Below are positions 1 through 6,428 of a stretch of DNA of 38,318 nucleotides, one piece after another. A program made the translations under genes and the position numbers. This DNA is from a virus. The stretch is taken from positions 1 through 38,318 of IMG/VR virus record IMGVR_UViG_3300037493_005911. One strand, 5' to 3'. How positions within the stretch are numbered: the first letter of the stretch is position 1; every line of letters starts with the position of its first letter. The notes beneath the pieces are model-generated. The model made no database searches. It worked only from the letters and a program-made list of their open reading frames with translations, and was not told the DNA's origin.

Positions 1-2
1 GT

Positions 3-488
3 GCTTCAGGTAAGATCATTGATGTTGCTAAAAATACACCCATCACATACGATGTTCGATACATTATGGCAAACGGCAGCGATCACAGTTCTGTGAATCT
101 AATTCCTGCTTATATCGGCTATAATGTTCCTTCGAATACCGATATTGAATACAATGAACTGTCTGCTAAATTGTTAATCAGCAGAGTGGTTAAATTAGCT
201 GAAAAAGATGAATACAAACAACAAGGGAATGTTTGGAACAAAATCCTGAAATCAATCACTTCTGTAACTCCGATTGCTGGGATCAAATTATCAAACATCG
301 ACTTGAAAGCTACAACTTCTGTTAGTCAAAGTGGCATTAATGTTAATGCTCAACAGAATTATGAGGGTCTTTTGGTTTCTCCGGTAGCAGGCATTTCGGC
401 TAAAATTAATGATCTTGTTAGCTTGAATGTAGAAACTGCTTTCGGTGACGAAAAGAGCATTTCTGCTGGTCTTTCAGTAAAATTCTAA
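3..488 (+). CDS. C-terminal part of beta-strand-rich, outer-membrane-like protein (5' truncated)
   Basis: The frame is open from the window edge, so this is the last 161 residues of a longer gene; the ATG at 66 is internal and has no ribosome site. The C-terminal ~45 residues alternate polar and hydrophobic residues in short strands with turns (NDLVSLNVETAFGDEKSIS) and the chain ends in ...GLSVKF. A terminal Phe on an amphipathic last strand is the usual signature of bacterial outer-membrane beta-barrels. A phage tail or adhesin beta-structure could look the same, and no family was recognised. It is followed after 46 bases by a small membrane protein gene, so it may sit at the end of a late operon. 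Confidence 0.6.
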   Translation, partial: ASGKIIDVAKNTPITYDVRYIMANGSDHSSVNLIPAYIGYNVPSNTDIEYNELSAKLLISRVVKLAEKDEYKQQGNVWNKILKSITSVTPIAGIKLSNIDLKATTSVSQSGINVNAQQNYEGLLVSPVAGISAKINDLVSLNVETAFGDEKSISAGLSVKF

Positions 489-534
489 TTGAAAAACTAG
501 CTGTATAGAATTCAAATAGAAAAGGAGGAACACA

Positions 535-747
535 ATGGCAGATGCACAGGTTAAAATACCGATGAAGCAAATGATTATTAATGCGCTTCTGAGACTTCTT
601 CGTTTAGCGGTAGCTCAGATTCCATTTTTAATCACAATTTTGCAAGGATCTGCGAATCCAAAATTAGTGGCATTAGGATTGTTTCTTAATACCGCTATGA
701 AATTCTTAAGAGATATGTTTCCGTCTCTTATTTGGATTCCTGTCTAA
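535..747 (+). CDS. Small hydrophobic membrane protein, holin candidate
   Basis: A 70-residue protein starting at ATG 535 after a strong ribosome site (AAAGGAGG, about 519-528). After a basic N-terminus there are two hydrophobic stretches, roughly residues 15-37 (LLRLLRLAVAQIPFLITILQ) and 43-69, separated by a short GSANPK turn. The size, two predicted membrane helices and position just before a membrane protein/lipoprotein pair fit a class II holin, but no family is recognised. It could equally be another small phage membrane protein. It ends 19 bases before a perfect 10-bp hairpin. Confidence 0.6.
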   Translation: MADAQVKIPMKQMIINALLRLLRLAVAQIPFLITILQGSANPKLVALGLFLNTAMKFLRDMFPSLIWIPV

Positions 748-833
748 ACGTTGCGGGACGCTTACGGGGATGGGAGGAGACTCCCATCCCTTGGCGCCTG
801 CTCAAATGAGAAGCAGTTGGTGTATAGTTTAAC
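748..833 (+). ncRNA. Omega-RNA / IS200-IS605 right-end-like structured element (no TnpB present)
   Basis: Positions 767-776 and 781-790 form a perfect 10-bp stem (GGGATGGGAG / CTCCCATCCC) closed by a GAGA tetraloop of the GNRA class. It is followed by CTGCT...AGCAG around AAATGAGAAGC (about 798-815) and then TAGTTTAAC (825-833). From memory, a tall hairpin, an ATGAGAAGC segment and a TAGTT(C/T)AAC ending is the arrangement at the right ends of IS200/IS605 elements, where the TnpB guide (omega) RNA is encoded. No transposase or TnpB gene is adjacent. The hairpin lacks a U-tract, so it is not a simple terminator. It could also be an unrelated phage RNA. Confidence 0.35.
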
Positions 834-1011
834 GACCAAAACTTAAGACGTAGTATCACGAAGCACAGATGTTTTTTAAAATTGAATTCGAAAAGTGGTA
901 GACATGAAATTCGAAACTGAAAGAAAAACGGATAGAACGTTATTTTCAAATCTCTCAGCTAAACTTAAAATATTTTTTTATGATCAGATCAAACTATTTT
1001 TAAAGAAATGT

Positions 1012-1039
1012 TTTAAGTCTGAGAGTTTCGGAATACAAT
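1012..1039 (+). promoter_or_regulatory. Phage-type promoter (TTTAAG-N16-TACAAT)
   Basis: TTTAAG at 1012-1017 and TACAAT at 1034-1039 are separated by 16 bases, with TTTCGGAA directly before the -10 box. Four other gaps in the window show the same pattern. Transcription would begin near 1046, inside the AGGGGGGTAGGGGGG tract, giving a leader of about 220 bases before the ATG at 1265. The -35 box lies inside the 3' arm of the stem at 1011-1025. Confidence 0.5.
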
Positions 1040-1112
1040 ACAATAGGGGGGTAGGGGGGTTAACCAGGAATCTTAGGACTAAAGCTTCTAGATCCCGGAC
1101 AAGAGATCTAAA

Positions 1113-1190
1113 GACCTTAGGACTTAAGTCTTTTCTTTCTTTAACTCCTCTTAAAGCTAAGTACGATAAGCTTAAGCTTAAGCTAAGGTC
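1113..1190 (+). repeat. Inverted repeats and AGCTTA-based palindrome
   Basis: GACCTTAG (1113-1120), a GA bulge and CTTAAG (1123-1128) pair with CTTAAG (1177-1182) and CTAAGGTC (1183-1190). Inside are a 10-base palindrome GACTTAAGTC (1121-1130) and a 16-base one AGCTTAAGCTTAAGCT (1169-1184), the latter a short tandem of AGCTTA. CCGGAC (1095-1100) can alternatively pair with GTCCGG near 1189-1194, so two folds compete. Confidence 0.6.
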
Positions 1191-1208
1191 CGGTAAGCAC
1201 TATGGTTT

Positions 1209-1244
1209 AAAGACTAGCTGTAACATTTGCATTAGCTAGTCTTT
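1209..1244 (+). other. 11-bp hairpin next to a ribosome site
   Basis: AAAGACTAGCT (1209-1219) pairs perfectly with AGCTAGTCTTT (1234-1244) around a 14-base loop. The 3' arm ends in a short T-run and is followed 7 bases later by AAAGGAGG of the next gene. It could be a weak terminator or attenuator, or an mRNA-stabilising or processing hairpin for the downstream gene. Confidence 0.45.
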
Positions 1245-1264
1245 TGTCGCGAAAGGAGGAAGAG

Positions 1265-1504
1265 ATGGGAGGAACGATATTAGAAGTTCTGAAGTATTTT
1301 TTTATGGTTCTTGCTTACTTCTTTGATCCTCGAACAAAAGAAAGAGAAGAGAGAAAGAAAGTGTTCAGTCAATTTAAAGAAATAGAGACACAGTATCGTC
1401 AAGCTTTAGCAGACGGAAAACCTCAGCTTGCAGCTCAAATAGCTAAACAGATGCAAGACATGAGAGATCAATACAAGTTTTTGAATGTTGCTACAGGAAA
1501 GTGA
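1265..1504 (+). CDS. Small membrane-anchored coiled-coil protein, possible inner spanin
   Basis: 79 residues from ATG 1265; the AAAGGAGG at 1252-1259 lies inside the longer open frame that begins at 1244, so the later start is preferred. A hydrophobic N-terminal helix (about residues 4-21, ILEVLKYFFMVLAYFF) is followed by a highly charged, helix-forming region likely to be a coiled coil (KEREERKKVFSQFKEIETQ onward). A single N-terminal anchor plus coiled coil, directly followed by a small lipoprotein gene, is the layout of an i-spanin (Rz-like) with its o-spanin. The cytoplasmic or periplasmic orientation cannot be seen from sequence alone. Confidence 0.65.
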   Translation: MGGTILEVLKYFFMVLAYFFDPRTKEREERKKVFSQFKEIETQYRQALADGKPQLAAQIAKQMQDMRDQYKFLNVATGK

Positions 1505-1511
1505 GGTCAAG

Positions 1512-1754
1512 ATGAGAAGCATTATATTGGTGTTAAGTCTAGTTTTTTTAACAGGTTGCGCAACAACGAAACCTACTGTTTTGACAGAGACGGAAGCGTA
1601 TTATCTTCTTCCTGCGAATACTCCGTTTAGAGCTATAGTGAAAGACGGTGGGAAGATTGAAGATGTTCAACGACCGTATGATAGTTATGTTATCGATTCG
1701 GGAAAACTAATTAAACTACAAGAGCAAGCGAATAGCTGCACTATAAACAAGTAG
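1512..1754 (+). CDS. Small lipoprotein, possible outer spanin (Rz1-like)
   Basis: 80 residues from ATG 1512, with GAGGT just upstream. The N-terminus (MRSIILVLSLVFLTGCATT) is a clear type II signal peptide: basic start, hydrophobic core and lipobox LTGC with the lipidated Cys at residue 16. The mature chain is about 65 residues and contains LPANTPF and a C-terminal helix (SGKLIKLQEQAN). Small lipoproteins following a membrane coiled-coil protein are typical o-spanins, which join the inner and outer membranes during lysis of Gram-negative hosts. Any other small phage lipoprotein remains possible. The gene follows the previous stop by only 7 bases. Confidence 0.7.
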   Translation: MRSIILVLSLVFLTGCATTKPTVLTETEAYYLLPANTPFRAIVKDGGKIEDVQRPYDSYVIDSGKLIKLQEQANSCTINK

Positions 1755-1794
1755 AGCTTTTATTCCTATGAACTGCTCTTTACAGGGAGGAATA

Positions 1795-1962
1795 ATGAAG
1801 ACGATTAAAGTTTACATAAACACTCAAGACAAAAAGTCCCGTCAGTTGGTTGAAGCAAAACTCATAAAGGATTATAAAACAACAGTTATTGTAGAACTTC
1901 CTGACGGCAATATTATCAAGAGAAAGAAGTCTAGGGATCTACCATCAGAGAAAGAAGAATAA
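1795..1962 (+). CDS. Small basic protein of unknown function
   Basis: 55 residues from ATG 1795, placed after CAGGGAGG; the in-frame ATG at 1768 has no ribosome site. The chain is short and basic, with a beta-like core (TTVIVELPDGNIIKRKK) and a charged tail. No family was recognised. The stop codon overlaps the ATG of the glycosyltransferase at 1962 (TAATG), so the two are probably translationally coupled and this may be the first gene of the glycan operon. Confidence 0.6.
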   Translation: MKTIKVYINTQDKKSRQLVEAKLIKDYKTTVIVELPDGNIIKRKKSRDLPSEKEE

Positions 1963-2741
1963 TGGATCTGTCGGTTATCATCCCTAGCTTTAAAAGAGCT
2001 GATTTGCTGCAATACGGCTTGAAGTCTTGGGCTTTGCAGAATATCAAATCATCTTATGAAATCATTGTATTGAATGATGGTATCGAAGACGAGACAGCAA
2101 AAGTGTGTTCAAATTATCAATCGAGATTGCCTATCAATTACGTGTTTACAGGACAGAGAAATGCAAAAGACATTGTGTGGAGAATTCCTGGATTTGCTAT
2201 AAATATTGGAGCTCAATTAGCAAAAGGAAAGAATATCATAATCGCTTGTCCTGAGATATACATTCTCAATGATTGTGTTCAGCATATGATAGACACGCTG
2301 AATGAAGATCCGAAAAAATTAGTCATTACATACGGTAAAGATGACAGAGGAGCAGCTTTTTTAAAATATGTCAAAGAAGGTCTTTCAAACAACGACATTG
2401 CAAGTAAGTATGATTCAGATGTAAAAAACACTCCTGCAATTAATACTGAATTTCCGTTCTTTATGGGAATAAATAGAAAAGAGTTTATTGACATAGGTGG
2501 CTATGACGAAGATTTTATAGGATATTGCTTTGATGATGCTGATGTCGTCAACCGATTGAGAAAAAATGGATGCTCTATTCATAAAATTGCATCAAAAATA
2601 ATTCATTTGTATCATCCGAGATTGCGCTATGGTCTAGAAGAGGTAAAAGAGAAGTGGAACTATAATGAAAAGCTCTATTATGAAAGAATAAATCAGATAC
2701 AAAGAAATGTAGGAAGACAGTGGGGAGTTATCTGTGCTTAA
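1962..2741 (+). CDS. Family 2 glycosyltransferase (GT-A fold)
   Basis: 259 residues. The N-terminus DLSVIIPSFKRADLLQYGL and the following YEIIVLNDG are the nucleotide-sugar-binding strands of GT2 enzymes. The usual D-x-D region is replaced by CPEIYIL, and the acceptor/catalytic region GGYDEDFIGYCFDDADVVNR near residue 190 matches the GGfDE...GE/D-D pattern of the galactosyl/GalNAc transferase-like C-terminal domain. It should transfer a sugar from a nucleotide donor to a growing glycan in the cytoplasm. It is coupled by overlap to the genes on both sides. Donor and acceptor cannot be told from sequence. Confidence 0.85.
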   Translation: MDLSVIIPSFKRADLLQYGLKSWALQNIKSSYEIIVLNDGIEDETAKVCSNYQSRLPINYVFTGQRNAKDIVWRIPGFAINIGAQLAKGKNIIIACPEIYILNDCVQHMIDTLNEDPKKLVITYGKDDRGAAFLKYVKEGLSNNDIASKYDSDVKNTPAINTEFPFFMGINRKEFIDIGGYDEDFIGYCFDDADVVNRLRKNGCSIHKIASKIIHLYHPRLRYGLEEVKEKWNYNEKLYYERINQIQRNVGRQWGVICA

Positions 2742-3498
2742 TGTAATTTTTCCACAATTTACAGACCAGAGATATTACGACGTCCATTACAGGTACGTTT
2801 TGAACATATTGAAAGAGTCAAATTGCAATATTTCATATGAAGCAAGAGACGGTTTTGTAGTCACTATAGAAGAAAAGAATTTTTTGTTTGATTATTCTGA
2901 TAGTCCGATTCCTGTAGATTGTCACTTGCCTGTTTTTAAGCTCCATTGCATAAAAGAAAATTCAAAAATATTCTCTTTCCCACCGGTAAACTTCAATCAA
3001 TGGTCTGATTATGTTAAATTTTCAGATTTGATAAAATATAAAGCTGTGGGTGACATAAGCTTTAGACAAAGACATTACGGAAATGCAAAAGAGAGAAGAA
3101 ATTATGTAAAAATGATGCTTGAAAGCAAATATAGAAATATTCTGACTACACAGTTAGCTCAATTCACGTACTGGTTTGATATAGACAATTTGTTTTTGGC
3201 TGTTTTTGTCCCGGGTTTTAACAATAATATGTTAGATAGAGCTCAGTTCCAATATATGGCTTTTGGATGCTGCACAATATCTCCAAGATTGCCAGAGATC
3301 CTTCCTTTCGGAAATTGTCTAATACCGAACGAACATTACATCATGTGTCGAGATGATTATTCTGATTTGATAGATCTAATTGAGTTTTATAGTTGTTGCA
3401 AAGAAGCATGTTTTGAGATGGGACAGAATGCTAAAAAATTGTTTGCTAATACTTCAATACCTTTACAGATAATGAAATGGATCGAAAGTAAATTATAA
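2734..3498 (+). CDS. Putative GT-B type glycosyltransferase, short
   Basis: 254 residues from GTG 2734, with GGGGAG 7 bases upstream; it overlaps the preceding gene by 8 bases. The N-terminal half is poorly conserved. The C-terminal part (AFGCCTISPRLPEILPFGNCLIPNEHY, then residues in the order glycine/aspartate-rich loop and ARKLF-like helix) resembles the nucleotide-binding half of GT4/CgeB-type glycosyltransferases, which search and compare well around the late Glu-Pro/Asn-rich loops. It is shorter than most GT-B enzymes, so function could be reduced or specialised. Context in the glycan island supports the call. Confidence 0.5.
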   Translation: MLNVIFPQFTDQRYYDVHYRYVLNILKESNCNISYEARDGFVVTIEEKNFLFDYSDSPIPVDCHLPVFKLHCIKENSKIFSFPPVNFNQWSDYVKFSDLIKYKAVGDISFRQRHYGNAKERRNYVKMMLESKYRNILTTQLAQFTYWFDIDNLFLAVFVPGFNNNMLDRAQFQYMAFGCCTISPRLPEILPFGNCLIPNEHYIMCRDDYSDLIDLIEFYSCCKEACFEMGQNAKKLFANTSIPLQIMKWIESKL

Positions 3499-3506
3499 GG
3501 AGTCAT

Positions 3507-4145
3507 ATGGAGCAACTCGAAAAGCACTTTACAGACATCTATCATTCAAATGCTTGGCACGGACAGCAATCAAAATCAGGAACAGGATCAGATCTTGAAA
3601 ATACAAAAATAATGAGACCTCAATTAGTAGAGTTAATAAATAATTTAGGAATAAAGACGATGATCGATGCTCCTTGTGGTGATTTTAACTGGATGAAAGA
3701 GATAATTAATGACTTAAAAATAGACAAATATGTTGGTGCTGATATTGTAGAAGAAATGGTATTGAAAAATAAAGAGAAGTATGAAAACAATGGCAGGGTG
3801 ACTTTTGTAAAGGCAAATGTCGTAGAAGAGATATTGCCAAAATACGATCTTATTTTTTCTAGAGACTGTTTAGTTCATTTCTCATATGAAACCGCTAAAA
3901 GAATAATTAGAAACTTTGTAGCATCAGGTTCTACATATCTATTGATGACAACTTTTTTGAGAACAGACAGAAAATATTTTGATATTCTTGATGGACAGTG
4001 GAGAGCTATAAATTTTCAACTGCCTCCTTTGAGTTTGCCTGCACCAGAGAAATTTTTTATAGAAGGTTGTGTAGAAGATCATTGCAGATGGACAGACAAA
4101 ACGTTAGGACTTTGGAAATTGTGTGATTTAGCGGAGTGTGCGTAA
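3507..4145 (+). CDS. Class I SAM-dependent methyltransferase
   Basis: 212 residues, ATG after AAGGAG. Motif I is DAPCGDFNWM (about residues 54-63), the acidic residue after strand 2 is in YVGADIVEEM, and the motif IV region is LIFSRDCLVHFS. This is a Rossmann methyltransferase using S-adenosylmethionine. Its place between glycosyltransferases suggests O- or N-methylation of a sugar or glycan, but small-molecule or protein substrates cannot be excluded. The stop overlaps the next start (TAATG at 4143-4147), so it is likely co-translated with the large fusion protein. Confidence 0.8.
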   Translation: MEQLEKHFTDIYHSNAWHGQQSKSGTGSDLENTKIMRPQLVELINNLGIKTMIDAPCGDFNWMKEIINDLKIDKYVGADIVEEMVLKNKEKYENNGRVTFVKANVVEEILPKYDLIFSRDCLVHFSYETAKRIIRNFVASGSTYLLMTTFLRTDRKYFDILDGQWRAINFQLPPLSLPAPEKFFIEGCVEDHCRWTDKTLGLWKLCDLAECA

Positions 4146-6427
4146 TGTGGTATTTGCTTAGATTTCCCAGAATACTTCATGTCTATTTCGGTGCAGAGAA
4201 ACTGTCCTATTTAAGATATATGACGATATGGACATTCGTCGGTCTTAACAGAGATTGGCAAGTTAAGTTCTACTATCCAAAATATCCTCAGAAAAATAAA
4301 AGTTGGGTGAGTCATGAACAAAAGTATGATTTTGAATGTGAAGATTATTTTCAAAAATTATATGAATTGCCTATAGACATCATTCCATTTGATTTTGAAT
4401 CTATAGGTATACGAAATGACATATCAGAAGTTTATAAATCAGATTTTTTAAGATGGTATCTTTTGTCTACAGAGGGCGGACTGTGGTCTGATATGGATAT
4501 TCTGTATTTTAAGCCGATGGATTCATTATCATTTAATTTTCCAGATAATTCACATTATGACACAGGCGTTTGTATTTGCAAATACGGACATTCAATCGGG
4601 TTCATGCTTGCGTCAAAGAACAATTTGTACTACAAATATGTTTGGCAAAGAGCAAAAGCTGCTTGGAACTCTGAAAATTATCAAAGCATTGGTTCGACAT
4701 TATCAAACAGCTTGTTTCCTACAACAGAGACAATTCAAAGAATATTGCCGCAGCTAAATCCGATCAGCATTCCTATGGATTCTGTGTATGCTTATGACGC
4801 TTTACGGATTGGTGAAATCTATAAGACGTCTAGTATGGAAAGATATACAAAGAATTCTATTGGTTTGCATTGGTACGCAGGTCATCCTCTTGCAGGAGAG
4901 TTTTTAAAACAAACAAAGGGCGGTGTGATAGATATACCAAACAATGTTTTGGGAAAGACGCTTACTGCACTTACGACAACAAGTTTGCCCAATTACATCA
5001 ATAAGCTAATAGATAAGACGGGAGCTATTCTTGATCTTGGGAGCGGAACTAAAGTATTGGCAAAAAGCTTAAATTGTAAAGTTACGACAGTTGATATTTG
5101 GCAGAAGTTTAATCCTGATCTAGTATGGGATTTGAATAACTTGCCTTTGCCTCTTGAAGACGAAAGTTTTGATATGGTGCTTCTTATTGATGTAATAGAG
5201 CATCTCGAAAAAGAAAATGGACGTGCACTTTTAAAAGAAGCAATGAGACTGACAAAAAAGTACATTCTTTTGCTCACTCCTCTGTGGTGGACCGATAATG
5301 CAGACAATATGATGCTAGAAGACTCTCCTTATTATGGAAATCCCTATGAAAGACACCAAAGTTTATGGAAGAGAGAGGACTTTGAAGGTTGGAAGGAAGT
5401 ACAGGAACTAAGTTTTATAGGCAATTACTTTATTGGACTATGGGAGAAAAGCCCTAAAGAGATTACGGTGGAAGTAGAGCCGCCAAAAGTAGAAGAACAG
5501 GAGAAAGCACCAAAGATAGACTTACTTTTTGACTTATCCCATGCATGTACTTACCGGTGTATATTTTGTAGAAATAGTAAACTAGAGCAGAAATTTATAT
5601 CCTTGGAACAAATAAAAAATATTGAAGAATTACTAGCTATGGCAAAAACTGTTGATATCACAGGGTACGGAGAGGTAACGGCACACCCACAATTTAGTAC
5701 TTTTCTTAAATACTTTAAAAAGTTTACTATTCCTGTTCGCTTTGTTACTAATGGTTCTATGCTAACAGAGTCGTTAGTAGAACAAATAATAACTTCCTCT
5801 GTAAATGAAGTTGTGATATCCGTAAATTCGTTAAATCCGGATACGTATTTTAAAATAACAGGAAACAGAGGCAACTTATCTAAAGTACTGGCTGGAGTAG
5901 AACGCCTTATTAAAAGAAACGAGGAAGAAAAAAGCGGAATTAGAATTATCTTTTCTTTTGTAGTAACGAATTACACCTTATCAGAAATAAAAGATTTTAT
6001 TGACTTTGCTAAGAATCACAATAAAGAAGCTTCTTTATTGGATTTAACTCCCACTATTAAAGACTACCAAGAAGACCTTCTTGTGTTGGATAACGTGCAA
6101 AATCGAACACATTTAGTAACAATGAAGAGATATGCCTATTCAATAGGGGCTCAAGTGGTTATCTTTAATTTGGACAAAAGACGAGCACAAAAGGAAAATA
6201 CAAAACACTTGTCAGAGATAGTTACAAGATGTACTTGGCCTTTTACTCTAAGCGCTATTGGATTTGATGGTACTGTTGGAGTATGTTGCTGGAGTACTTT
6301 TTCCCCTGGAAATATATTCTCAGAAAGTTTTAAGTCTATTTGGAACGGTCCAAAGTACAATGAGTTAAGAGAGTGTATTAAAAAAGGCGATACTAAGTAT
6401 TGTTTAAACTGTAGAAGAGAAGGATAA
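4145..6427 (+). CDS. Three-domain fusion: DXD glycosyltransferase + SAM methyltransferase + radical SAM/SPASM
   Basis: 760 residues from ATG 4145 (the frame opens at GTG 4136, but the TAATG overlap favours 4145). Domain 1, about residues 1-270, is a GT32-like DXD sugar transferase (YKSDFLRWYLLSTEGGLWSD, then MDILY). Domain 2, about 285-430, is a class I methyltransferase (AILDLGSGTKVL; DMVLLIDVIEHLE). A Pro/Glu/Lys-rich linker (EVEPPKVEEQEKAPK) leads to domain 3, a radical SAM enzyme with the 4Fe-4S motif CTYRCIFC (C468, C472, C475) and a C-terminal SPASM-like Cys set (RCTWPF, GVCCWS, YCLNCRREG). Codon habits change near the linker. The fusion is unusual; a cytoplasmic role in making or modifying a glycan is inferred. 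Confidence 0.8.
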   Translation: MWYLLRFPRILHVYFGAEKLSYLRYMTIWTFVGLNRDWQVKFYYPKYPQKNKSWVSHEQKYDFECEDYFQKLYELPIDIIPFDFESIGIRNDISEVYKSDFLRWYLLSTEGGLWSDMDILYFKPMDSLSFNFPDNSHYDTGVCICKYGHSIGFMLASKNNLYYKYVWQRAKAAWNSENYQSIGSTLSNSLFPTTETIQRILPQLNPISIPMDSVYAYDALRIGEIYKTSSMERYTKNSIGLHWYAGHPLAGEFLKQTKGGVIDIPNNVLGKTLTALTTTSLPNYINKLIDKTGAILDLGSGTKVLAKSLNCKVTTVDIWQKFNPDLVWDLNNLPLPLEDESFDMVLLIDVIEHLEKENGRALLKEAMRLTKKYILLLTPLWWTDNADNMMLEDSPYYGNPYERHQSLWKREDFEGWKEVQELSFIGNYFIGLWEKSPKEITVEVEPPKVEEQEKAPKIDLLFDLSHACTYRCIFCRNSKLEQKFISLEQIKNIEELLAMAKTVDITGYGEVTAHPQFSTFLKYFKKFTIPVRFVTNGSMLTESLVEQIITSSVNEVVISVNSLNPDTYFKITGNRGNLSKVLAGVERLIKRNEEEKSGIRIIFSFVVTNYTLSEIKDFIDFAKNHNKEASLLDLTPTIKDYQEDLLVLDNVQNRTHLVTMKRYAYSIGAQVVIFNLDKRRAQKENTKHLSEIVTRCTWPFTLSAIGFDGTVGVCCWSTFSPGNIFSESFKSIWNGPKYNELRECIKKGDTKYCLNCRREG

Positions 6428-6428
6428 C

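Larger units (their letters stand above)
834..1264 (+). other. Structured non-coding region with palindromes and G-runs
   Basis: No convincing gene lies here. Visible structures: (a) a 15-pair interrupted stem, 952-958 with 1019-1025 (CTCTCAG/CTGAGAG) and 963-970 with 1011-1018 (ACTTAAAA/TTTTAAGT), with a 4-base bulge; (b) two G6 runs, AGGGGGGTAGGGGGG, at 1045-1059; (c) a near-repeat CTTAGGACT at about 1072 and 1116; (d) a 14-pair stem, 1113-1120 and 1123-1128 with 1177-1182 and 1183-1190; (e) a 16-base palindrome at 1169-1184; (f) an 11-pair hairpin at 1209-1244. A promoter-like site lies at 1012-1039. This could be a long regulatory leader for the gene at 1265, a phage non-coding RNA, or an origin or processing region. 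Confidence 0.55.

Noticed and set aside
767-790. The GAGA hairpin as a simple Rho-independent terminator
   Set aside because: The stem is perfect but is followed by TTGGCGCC, not a T-run, so termination alone does not explain it.
895-1239. Open frame of 114 codons in the structured non-coding region
   Set aside because: It starts at GTG without a ribosome site, its product is an arbitrary basic string, and the same bases form palindromes, stems, G-runs and a promoter.
5551-5874. Long open frames on the - strand, here and elsewhere (for example 25551-26021 and 22437-22889)
   Set aside because: They lie opposite well-supported + strand genes, show no ribosome sites and give Ser/Leu/Phe-rich products typical of antisense shadows.
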